From Dyella sp. BiH032 (GTDB taxonomy: Bacteria; Pseudomonadota; Gammaproteobacteria; Xanthomonadales; Rhodanobacteraceae): a DNA stretch of 64,000 bases. The stretch is from the NCBI RefSeq assembly GCF_031954525.1, contig NZ_CP134867.1, positions 4,402,001 to 4,466,000 on the forward strand, in the 5' to 3' direction. How positions within the stretch are numbered: position 1 is the stretch's first letter; the number at the start of each line of letters is the position of its first letter. Position numbers and translations under genes: made by a program. The notes beneath the pieces are model-generated. The model made no database searches and was not told where the DNA came from. It was given only the letters and a program-made list of their open reading frames with translations. Positions 46,527 through 53,639 of this stretch are shown in pieces.

Positions 46527-47626
46527 CAATTGGTCAGGTCGTTCTTAGCCGAAGCCGCGTTGCTGACAATCCCCGACAAGGGGAGCAACTGCGAGAGGAA
46601 GCGGTTCCAGCGAGTCACGCCAGCAGGCCCGACGAACACCACGTCGCCGGGGCGCACCGAAAACTGCGACGCCATGGCGAACGCCGCGGGTGACTTGGCG
46701 TCCAGCTGATAGATCGTGGCCGGCGACTTCTCCATGTCCTCCACACCACGGATCACGTACACCGCATTGCCCTTCGAGGTCGTCTCGTTGAGGCCACCGA
46801 CTTTCCCCAGCGCCTGCGACAAGCTCATGTCGCTGGTCTTGAAGGGAATGGCCGCGGGACGCAGTACCTCGCCCACCACGTAGACCTCCTTGCGATCCGC
46901 ATAGGGAAGGAAGATCTGGTCGCCCGGCTTGAGCCAGACGTCGCCCAACTGGTGATTGCGTGTAAGCGCATCGAGATCGAGGTGGTAGTCGCGCCCGTCG
47001 CGCGAGAGCACCATGCCAGAGAGATCGGCCTGGTCTGTGTTGATCTGCGCCGAGCCTATCGCCTGTGCGAGGCTGAGCGGCGTGACGGTAACCGGCAGGG
47101 GATCCGTCTTCACGAAGGCACCGCGCATGGTGATGCGCTGCGCGCCGTAGCTGATGACGCTCATGTCGACCTGCGGGTCTTTCACGTAGGCGGCAAGGCG
47201 CCGGGAGATCTCCTGGCGCAGATCCTCCACCGTCTTGCCCGCGGCCTTCACCACGCCGACATACGGATAGAACAGCGTGCCGTCGGCGCGCACCACGCGA
47301 CCGTTCGCGCTCGGCTGTTGTTGCGAGCCGGCCGGCGAAGTCAGTTCGGGATGGTCCCAGACGGTGATGTAGAGCGAATCGCCGATGCCGACGCGGTACG
47401 GCTCGGGCTTGTAATCGCGCAATTCGTCCGGAAGGCTGGGCAAGGGATTGGACACCTTGTCCATCGCCAGCAGTTTGGGAGTGATCGGCACCAGCTCGTA
47501 GCGAGCGGCATCGATCGAACCTTGTCGCGAAAAATCCATCGCGCTCATGTGCTGTCCCGGCGCCCAGAAACAGCCGTGCAGGGTCAGGGCGGCACATGCC
47601 AACAACAACGCCCGTCGCTTGTTCAT
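46526..47626 (-). CDS. wza: Wza-like outer-membrane polysaccharide export lipoprotein
   Basis: 366 residues. A lipobox (LTLHGC) leaves Cys19 as the lipidated end. The Poly_export domain begins YRVGIGDSLYITVWDHPEL; SLBB repeats follow (MRGAFVKTDPLPVT, YVVGEVLRPAAIPF). This family forms the octameric outer-membrane channel of Wzx/Wzy-type capsules. Here it heads a GfcBCD-like set, but Wzc (tyrosine kinase co-polymerase) and Wzb genes are absent nearby; they may lie elsewhere. Confidence 0.93.
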   Translation of the reverse strand: MNKRRALLLACAALTLHGCFWAPGQHMSAMDFSRQGSIDAARYELVPITPKLLAMDKVSNPLPSLPDELRDYKPEPYRVGIGDSLYITVWDHPELTSPAGSQQQPSANGRVVRADGTLFYPYVGVVKAAGKTVEDLRQEISRRLAAYVKDPQVDMSVISYGAQRITMRGAFVKTDPLPVTVTPLSLAQAIGSAQINTDQADLSGMVLSRDGRDYHLDLDALTRNHQLGDVWLKPGDQIFLPYADRKEVYVVGEVLRPAAIPFKTSDMSLSQALGKVGGLNETTSKGNAVYVIRGVEDMEKSPATIYQLDAKSPAAFAMASQFSVRPGDVVFVGPAGVTRWNRFLSQLLPLSGIVSNAASAKNDLTN

Positions 47627-47778
47627 CCGTCGAGCCCTTCGATTATCGCGAACGCCGCCATGTGGCGACTGGATCCTCGGCCCCCTACCGATGACGTGTG
47701 ACGTGCCCGGCCCGCGTGTTCATCACGAACGGCGGACCGACGACGCGCTCGTTGTGCGAACGCGTCGTTAAAACCGGA

Positions 47779-48093
47779 TCAATGCGTACCGGTGGTACCT
47801 GTCGTGCCCGTGCCGCCGGTGCCGGTACCGCCCGTACCGGTGCCGCCGGTGCCGGCAACGGCCGCTGCCGCAGCAGCGCCAGGACCCGCATGTGCAGCCT
47901 TCATGCTGCCGTGGGCAGCTGCCTTGGCACGCGACGGCGAGATCATCTGTGCCGGTGTCGCAGGCTTGGCCTGCTGCTGTTCTATGAGCTGGTTCACAGT
48001 CGTGGGCTGTTGCGATGCGTTTGGCGTGTTCTGCGCAAACGCCGCGCCGGCGATCAGCCACGTCGTAGCGATGGAAACGGCGAAAAGTTTCAT
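47779..48093 (-). CDS. Small exported Gly/Thr-repeat protein
   Basis: 104 residues from ATG 48093 (AGAGG 6 nt upstream). The signal peptide ends at AAFAQ near residue 21. The mature chain is Gln/Pro/Ala-rich, then Ala-rich, and ends with a Gly/Thr tail built from GTGGT units repeated three times. No known domain. The repeat tract in DNA (near 47790-47860) could vary in length by slippage. It precedes the wza operon on the same strand with a 150-nt gap; whether it belongs to it is unclear. Confidence 0.6.
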   Translation of the reverse strand: MKLFAVSIATTWLIAGAAFAQNTPNASQQPTTVNQLIEQQQAKPATPAQMISPSRAKAAAHGSMKAAHAGPGAAAAAAVAGTGGTGTGGTGTGGTGTTGTTGTH

Positions 48094-48439
48094 GTGCATC
48101 CTCTTCGGTTCGTCGCGTGAGGGAGGAGGGAGGGACAGTTGGAGCTAGTCGAATGTAGCGTCGATCGAGTGCGCATGACTGAACCAACACCAACCCGACT
48201 TAGGAGAATTCCACAAGACGTTCACCGACATCGCTTAGAGTTGCCGTTCTCCGCGAGAGTGTTCAACACACATGTCTCATCTTTGTCGCGGGAGCGTGAT
48301 GCCGTGCAACGTTTCACGTTGTGCATCACAGGATCAGGTTGTTGTCATCACCGCTTCTCAGAAGCGAGCGACAATGGACGACGCACGCTGGTCATTCGAT
48401 GCGAACCGTCCCCCAGGATTGCCCCGAGGAAGCCACGAA
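48094..48439. other. Divergent region between the small exported protein and the WecA-type gene
   Basis: 346 bp. It contains one large imperfect inverted repeat (48296-48329, listed separately). No coding frame with a ribosome site was found. It should hold promoters for both divergent units. Confidence 0.4.
48296..48329. promoter_or_regulatory. Large inverted repeat upstream of the WecA-type gene
   Basis: GTGATGC-N4-CAACGT at the left and ACGTTG-N1-GCATCAC at the right around TTC: 13 paired bases with one asymmetric bulge. It lies about 110 nt before the WecA-type start codon. Possible operator, or a structured leader. Confidence 0.4.
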
Positions 48440-49489
48440 ATGCATGACATAAGAACGATGCTTGCCTGCGCCGCGGCTTTATTCACATCGGCCGTGGCGA
48501 TTGTCGTTCTACGCCGCCTGGCGGAGCCGCTGGGGCTGCTCGACCGGCCCAACGACCGCAAGCAGCACCTGGGCAGCGTGCCGCTGGTGGGCGGTCTGGC
48601 GATGTTCTGCGGCGTCTTCGTCGGCGCATGGTGGTACGGCGACGCCACCCAGTTCAGCCGCATGCTGCTGACCACTGCAGCCGGCCTGACCATCATGGGC
48701 TCGCTGGATGACCGCCATGAGCTGAGCGTACGCGCGCGTCTGCTCGTACAGACCGGCGCCGTGCTCCTGATGATTGGCAGTACAGACGTCTATATCCGTT
48801 CGCTGGGTACGCTCAACGGCGTTCAGCTTCAGCTGGGGCCGCTCGGCATTCCGCTGACCCTGATCGCGGTGATCGGACTGCTGAACGCGTTCAACATGAT
48901 GGACGGCATCGATGGCTTGGCCGGCAGCATGGGCATGGTCGGCGTGGGATCGATCTTCGTTTTCCATCACGGTGGCGTCACGCCAGGCGTCACAGTTCTG
49001 ATCGCTTTGCTTGGCGCATCGATGATCCCGTACCTGGCCGCCAACCTCGGCTTCTTCGGCAAGAAGATCTTCATGGGCGACGCCGGCAGCACGGCACTCG
49101 GCTATCTGCTGGGCTGGGCGCTGATCGATCTGAGCCAGAGCCCCAACTCCGACCTGCAACCGACGGACGTGCTCTGGTGCGTGGCCGTGCCGGCGCTCGA
49201 CACGCTGGCGGTGATGTGCCGACGCATGCGCAACCATCAGTCCCCCTTCAAGCCTGATCGCGGCCACATCCATCACATCCTGCTGCGTATGGGGCTGAGC
49301 CCGCGCATGACGCTGGCGGTGCTGGTGACCGCATCCGTGCTGCTGGCTTTCATCGGCCACCTGGTCCACGCCTACGGCCAGCTGGCAAGCCTTGCACTGT
49401 TCGGCTTCCTGTTGGTGGCGTACATCGCAGCCACGACGCGCCGCTCGACCATCGCGGCCAGCCAGGCGGTTCAGCAGCGCGGGCAATGA
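48440..49489 (+). CDS. WecA-like undecaprenyl-phosphate sugar-1-phosphate transferase
   Basis: 349 residues from ATG 48440. About ten membrane helices and all WecA/MraY marks are present: LDDRHELS, FNMMDGIDGLAG, FMGDAGSTALG and the HIHH loop (GHIHHILLRMG). It transfers a sugar-1-phosphate, usually GlcNAc, to undecaprenyl phosphate, starting an O-antigen or capsule unit. It could start the polymer of the right-hand Wzx/Wzy operon or prime the ABC-dependent one. A DUF218 gene follows 30 nt later. Confidence 0.93.
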   Translation: MHDIRTMLACAAALFTSAVAIVVLRRLAEPLGLLDRPNDRKQHLGSVPLVGGLAMFCGVFVGAWWYGDATQFSRMLLTTAAGLTIMGSLDDRHELSVRARLLVQTGAVLLMIGSTDVYIRSLGTLNGVQLQLGPLGIPLTLIAVIGLLNAFNMMDGIDGLAGSMGMVGVGSIFVFHHGGVTPGVTVLIALLGASMIPYLAANLGFFGKKIFMGDAGSTALGYLLGWALIDLSQSPNSDLQPTDVLWCVAVPALDTLAVMCRRMRNHQSPFKPDRGHIHHILLRMGLSPRMTLAVLVTASVLLAFIGHLVHAYGQLASLALFGFLLVAYIAATTRRSTIAASQAVQQRGQ

Positions 49490-49519
49490 ACGGGAGCGCC
49501 CGACGGGCGCTCCGAGGCC

Positions 49520-50251
49520 ATGTGGAACTACCTCGTCAACCTCAGCATCAGCCATCCCATCACGCAGGCATGGCTGCTCGCCGGCATCGCCATTCCCTTG
49601 CTCCTGCTGCGCCGCTATCGCCTCGGCTTCGCCATCGCGGCGATCGCGCCGCTGTGGCTGTTGCTGTGCGCGACGCCGGCCTTTACGCAGGGGTTGCAGC
49701 GCTGGCTCGAAGGTCAGTACGACGCGCGGCCGCCCGCCACGTATCCGGTCGCCGATGCGATCGTCGTGCTCGGCGGCGAAAAGCTGTCGGTGGAGACGCC
49801 GGCCGATCCCGACAGCGAAACCGATGCCCGGACACGCGTCGGCTTCGGCTACCTGCTCTTCCAAGCCGGCCGCGCGCCCAAGGTCTTTCTTTCAGGCCAA
49901 GGCGACGCCCAGCCCATGGCGGCGATCCTGGAGCGCCAGGGCGTGCCGGCTACGGCGCTGCGCCTGGAGACCGCCAGCCGCACGACTTACGAGAATGCAC
50001 GGAACACCGCGGCGCTGCTCCGCGGCGAAGGCCGCCGCACGATCTTGCTGGTGACCTCGCCCGCGCACATGCCGCGCGCGGCGGCCAGCTTCGAGAAGCA
50101 AGGGCTGCGCGTGATTCCGGCCCCCGCCCTGCCGCCAGCTTCCACACGGATCGACCCATGGCAACCGCGCCGCGCCATGCTCTGGGACGCCTCGCACGCT
50201 CTGCACGAGTACATCGGCCTGTGGGTCTACCGCTGGCGCGGCTGGGCCTGA
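49520..50251 (+). CDS. DUF218 (ElyC/SanA-like) membrane protein
   Basis: 243 residues. Two N-terminal hydrophobic segments (residues 15-55) are followed by the DUF218 domain: ADAIVVLGGEK, ARTRVGFGYLLFQAGRAPKVFLSG, TASRTTYENA and TILLVTSPAHMPRA. Members such as ElyC affect undecaprenyl-phosphate use or envelope integrity. Adjacent to a WecA-like transferase, a role in lipid-carrier handling is plausible but unproven. Confidence 0.85.
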   Translation: MWNYLVNLSISHPITQAWLLAGIAIPLLLLRRYRLGFAIAAIAPLWLLLCATPAFTQGLQRWLEGQYDARPPATYPVADAIVVLGGEKLSVETPADPDSETDARTRVGFGYLLFQAGRAPKVFLSGQGDAQPMAAILERQGVPATALRLETASRTTYENARNTAALLRGEGRRTILLVTSPAHMPRAAASFEKQGLRVIPAPALPPASTRIDPWQPRRAMLWDASHALHEYIGLWVYRWRGWA

Positions 50252-50267
50252 CCCAAGCGATGCCGAC

Positions 50268-51710
50268 TCATCCGCCGGGGCGTCCCGCGAATTCCACCGC
50301 GGCACCGTTCGCCACGCGCGGTACGCCCTGATCGACCCGGTTGTCGTACTCGAAAGAGCGCGCGTCCAGCCGCACGTCGCCCTTGCTGAGGCGGAACTGC
50401 TTGCCCGTGCTGAGGAATGCCATCGGCACGGGCCGCCCGCCCGCGACGGCCCGCGAGCGCCGCACCGTGTTGCCTGAAATCACCACCGAATCGATGTGGC
50501 GCGCGCTGTCCGCGGATTCGTCCTCGGAGAAATTGATGCAGGTTCCATAGATATCGCTGAACGTATTGCCGGCGACGACCAGTCCGCTCACGCCCAACAC
50601 GCCGATCACCCCCATCTGGGGGCGGATGCCGATGAAAGTGTTCCCGGTGATCACGGCGTTGACGGCGTTGCGGCTGCGCGCCCCAGCCATGTCGCCGAGC
50701 CGGATCGCATCGCCGCCCGCGCCCATGCCCGGCGGCGAACGCTCGAAGATGCAGCCGATCACACGCGCGCCGCTGAGCCCCTTGATCGCCAGGTCCGTCC
50801 GTACCGAGTTGAGGAAGTGGCAACGGCGCACGGTGAGATTGTCTGGCATATCCGCCGACGTCTTGGGACGCGTGGAGCTGTCGATGCCCCAGTAGCAGTT
50901 GCGAAACTGGCAATCGAGCACCTGCCAGTCGCGGATATTGTCGCCCTTCTGGTGACCGTTGAAGAACGTGATGCCTGCCGTGTTCACCGTGTCGATGTCG
51001 ATGAAACTGCAACCTCGGATCGTCACGTTGCGGTACACGCTGAAGTCGTGGTCCGGCTCGAAATCGATACCGCCCACCGAGCGCGACAGCTTGGCGTTGC
51101 CGATGTTGCGGAAGATGCAGTTCTCTACCAGCAGCCCATCGCAATCGATGATGGAAAGCCCGTTGCGATTGTCCTTCACCGCCCCGTCGAACACGCAATC
51201 GCGCACGGTGACACGCTCGTTGTGCCGTTCGACGTTGCGCAGCGTGCCTGAGCCGACGTACATGCCATCGCCGCGAAAGCCATGGAAGGTCACCCGCTCT
51301 ACGGTGAGATCGGACGTGGCGTCCACCGCCAGCAGGTAGTAGTACTGCGCGTAACCGAATTCCTCCACCCGCCCGTTGAGCTTCAGATCGTGCAGGTGGA
51401 TGTCGCGCATGTTGTCGGCCACCCGCGGCGTACCGCCATCCTTGAGGTAGGTGGCCAGCATGAATTCCGAGGCCAGCGAGTCGTCGAACGCGCGCAGCTC
51501 ACTGGCTGCCCCTTCGCCGTACATCTCCACGCCTGAGCGCAGGTTGATCTGCTTGACTGGGTAGAGGCCGGCAGGCACGTACACGCGGCGCGAACCATCG
51601 ATGGCCTTCTGGAAGGCGGCAGTGCAATCGAAGTGGCTGCGCCCGGCTTTGATGGCGGCGTGTTCTTCCTTGGGGAGGAAATCCAGTACGTTCGCCTGCG
51701 TGTCGGCCAT
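50268..51710 (-). CDS. Right-handed beta-helix (pectate-lyase-like) protein without signal peptide
   Basis: 480 residues, GAGGAAC before the ATG. The N-terminus (FQKAIDGSRRVYVPAGLYPVKQINLRSGVEMYGEGAASEL) fits the pectate-lyase superfamily entry domain; many short rungs follow (VRDCVFDGAV, IRGCSFIDID, VRRCHFLNSV, ITGNTFIGI), giving roughly 10-12 parallel beta-helix turns over residues 130-410. No signal peptide or lipobox is seen, so export would need another route. Possible roles: polysaccharide lyase, epimerase or binding protein for the cluster polymer. Catalytic residues cannot be assigned. Confidence 0.8.
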   Translation of the reverse strand: MADTQANVLDFLPKEEHAAIKAGRSHFDCTAAFQKAIDGSRRVYVPAGLYPVKQINLRSGVEMYGEGAASELRAFDDSLASEFMLATYLKDGGTPRVADNMRDIHLHDLKLNGRVEEFGYAQYYYLLAVDATSDLTVERVTFHGFRGDGMYVGSGTLRNVERHNERVTVRDCVFDGAVKDNRNGLSIIDCDGLLVENCIFRNIGNAKLSRSVGGIDFEPDHDFSVYRNVTIRGCSFIDIDTVNTAGITFFNGHQKGDNIRDWQVLDCQFRNCYWGIDSSTRPKTSADMPDNLTVRRCHFLNSVRTDLAIKGLSGARVIGCIFERSPPGMGAGGDAIRLGDMAGARSRNAVNAVITGNTFIGIRPQMGVIGVLGVSGLVVAGNTFSDIYGTCINFSEDESADSARHIDSVVISGNTVRRSRAVAGGRPVPMAFLSTGKQFRLSKGDVRLDARSFEYDNRVDQGVPRVANGAAVEFAGRPGG

Positions 51711-51961
51711 GGCCGTTCCTCGGTGCGCGCGGCGGGTGGCGCGCTTGTGGTGTGCTGGTCCCCTGGTGTGCCCAGTCTAGGGGTATGTGTGCGTGGTGGT
51801 TTACTCGCGCATGAACCTATTCCTTGCGGTGGCTCGCTCGTGGATGCGCAGGAACTTTGGGGGTTGTGGTTGCTTTGGTTTGGCGTGCACCGAAGGGGCG
51901 AGCGTAGCGGGTCATCCAATGGCGACATCGCTCGGTCGTCGCCTCATCGCCAGTCGTGTCT

Positions 51962-52168
51962 CGCCCCGTGCGGGGCGAGGGTTTCGCTCTCCTGCCGGAG
52001 AGCGAGTTACTTCTTCTTGCTTGCCCAAGAAGAAGTAACCAAGAAGAAGGGCCCCCTGCGCGGCGCCCTCCGCAGCCTACGCTGCTGCGGGTGCGTTGAG
52101 GGCTGGCCGGGCTTTTCGATCGGGCATCCCTGCCCTGATCGAAAAGGCGGGGACGTCCTGTCCCCGCC
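51962..52168. repeat. Array of five perfect or near-perfect hairpins
   Basis: In order: CTCGCCCC/GGGGCGAG (51962-51981, 8 bp); CGCTCTCC/GGAGAGCG (51987-52006, 8 bp, TGCC loop); GTTACTTCTTCTT/AAGAAGAAGTAAC (52008-52041, 13 bp); TTTTCGATC-GGGCA/TGCCC-T-GATCGAAAA (52113-52145, 14 bp with a bulge); GGCGGGGAC/GTCCCCGCC (52146-52168, 9 bp). Elements with a TTACTT-type hairpin next to GGGCCCCC are known as dispersed repeats in Xanthomonadales genomes, from general recollection only. No T tract follows any stem. Their density is far above chance. Confidence 0.8.
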
Positions 52169-52295
52169 CGCCTGCGGCGGCCTGATCGTCCAGCCCTCAC
52201 CGCCGCGAAGGGAACCCGGCAGATCAAGAGCGCTACGGAGCGTCGCTTCGCTCGCTCTTGTTGGGTCGTTGGTTGCTTGCCTCGGTACTGCACTT

Positions 52296-52356
52296 CTCCT
52301 TCTCCCCGCCGGGCGACCCGAAGGTAGTCCCCGTGGGAGAGAAGGCGGGATGAGGG
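52296..52356 (-). repeat. Dispersed palindromic repeat, copy 2 (inverted)
   Basis: Read on the minus strand it matches 42267-42327 along about 61 bp: CCCCTCATCCC, TCTCCCACGGGGACTACC, TTCGGGTCGCCCGG, GGGGAGAAGGAG. Differences are mostly single bases. It ends about 45 nt before the GT4 stop codon. Confidence 0.7.
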
Positions 52357-52400
52357 GCGGGGGCTCGCGACAGCCTCTCCTTCACCACAAGTAACCCAAC

Positions 52401-53555
52401 CTAAGCAACCTGCTTCACCGGCACCGCTACCGGCCCACATAGTTCGCGATACACGTCGATCGTCCGGCGAATGACGATGCGCTCGTCGAACTCCGCATGC
52501 GCCTTCGCCCAGGCGGCTTCGCCAAGCCATTGCGCGAGTGCCGGATCGTCGTCCAGCCGGCGGATCGCCTGGGCCAATGCCTTCGCATCGCGCACCGGTA
52601 CCAGCAGGCCATCCACGCCGTCCGTCACCACTTCGCGGCATCCGGGTACGTCGGTGGTGATGAGTGGTTGCGCGCAGGCCGCTGCCTCGATCAGCGTCTT
52701 GGGCAGGCCCTCGCGGTAGCTCGGTAGCGCGACGACATCCACCGCGCCGAGCAATGCCGCCATGTCCTCGACGTGGCCTAGCCAATTCACCACGCCCTCG
52801 TTGACCCAGCCGCGCACGGTCTCTTCCGGCACTGCTGCGGGATTCCCCGGATCCGGCGTGCCCGCCAGCAGGAACTCGATGCGGCGTCCTTCCGCGAGCA
52901 ATTCGCGCGCGGCGGCGACGTATTCTTCAAGACCCTTGTCCCACAGCAGGCGCGCCGCTACCAGTACGCGCAAGGGGCCACCGGAACGCTCCCCGTTGCG
53001 CTTGACGAAGCGCGAGCAATCCACACCCGATCCACGCACCAGCCGGATACGGGCCGGATCCACTAGGCCCGCGCGCTCGAACAGCGCGACGTCGTCGCTG
53101 TTCTGCAGGATCAAGCGCGCGCCCTCGCCGTCCAGCGCCAGCCGCAACAATCCGCGCACGACCGGGCGCAACGCCCGGGCCTTCGCATCGGTGCTGGTGA
53201 ATACGTAGCCCATGCCCGCCACCGCATTGACCCGCGCCGGCACACCGGCCAGGCGCGCGGCGAGCGAACCGTAGACGGCGCACTTGATAGTGAAGCCGTG
53301 CACCAGCGCCGGCCGCTCACGCCGCAGCACGCTCACCAGATGGCGCAGCAGCGACAGTTCGCGCAGCGGATTGAGGCTGCGACGCTCCATCGGCAACGCC
53401 TCCCAGCGCAGGCCGAGCGCCTGCAGCTTCTCGCCGTAAGGTCCCGGCGGCGAGAGCAGCAGCAGCTCGTGGCCTGCCCTATGCAGTGCCAGTGCCAGCG
53501 AGCGCCGGAAGTTGTAGAGATACCAGTCGGTGTTGGCGAACAGGACGATCTTCAT
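52401..53555 (-). CDS. GT4 glycosyltransferase
   Basis: 384 residues from ATG 53555. GT-B fold of family GT4: N-terminal FANTDWYLYNFRRSLA, VAARLLWDKGLEEYV as linker to the donor domain, and the EX7E motif in REGLPKTLIEA. It adds one sugar of the repeating unit at the cytoplasmic face. The start lacks a clear ribosome site. Last gene of the right-hand minus-strand operon, 84 nt after asnB. Confidence 0.88.
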   Translation of the reverse strand: MKIVLFANTDWYLYNFRRSLALALHRAGHELLLLSPPGPYGEKLQALGLRWEALPMERRSLNPLRELSLLRHLVSVLRRERPALVHGFTIKCAVYGSLAARLAGVPARVNAVAGMGYVFTSTDAKARALRPVVRGLLRLALDGEGARLILQNSDDVALFERAGLVDPARIRLVRGSGVDCSRFVKRNGERSGGPLRVLVAARLLWDKGLEEYVAAARELLAEGRRIEFLLAGTPDPGNPAAVPEETVRGWVNEGVVNWLGHVEDMAALLGAVDVVALPSYREGLPKTLIEAAACAQPLITTDVPGCREVVTDGVDGLLVPVRDAKALAQAIRRLDDDPALAQWLGEAAWAKAHAEFDERIVIRRTIDVYRELCGPVAVPVKQVA

Positions 53556-53639
53556 GGGAGGTGGCGTCGCAGGGGGAGTGGGGATCGCTCGCGCGACTCC
53601 GCCACAGGCGGCGCAAGCGCCGGCCCGCGCGGAGCGCAT

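Larger units (their letters stand above)
51711..52400. other. Non-coding gap with hairpin array and repeat copy
   Basis: 690 bp between the beta-helix start and the GT4 stop. It has at least five strong hairpins at 51962-52168 and a dispersed repeat copy at 52296-52356, listed separately. Open frames crossing it (for example 51817-52785, minus) follow the palindromes and are Arg-rich; they are not considered genes. Confidence 0.6.

Noticed and set aside
51962..52168. Hairpin array considered as a CRISPR-like array
   Set aside because: The stems differ from one another and there are no constant repeats with regular spacers; no cas gene is present.
51817..52785. 322-codon minus-strand frame across the hairpin block
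   Set aside because: It reads through palindromic repeats and into the GT4 gene in another frame; its Arg/Gly-rich composition is typical of GC-rich shadows.
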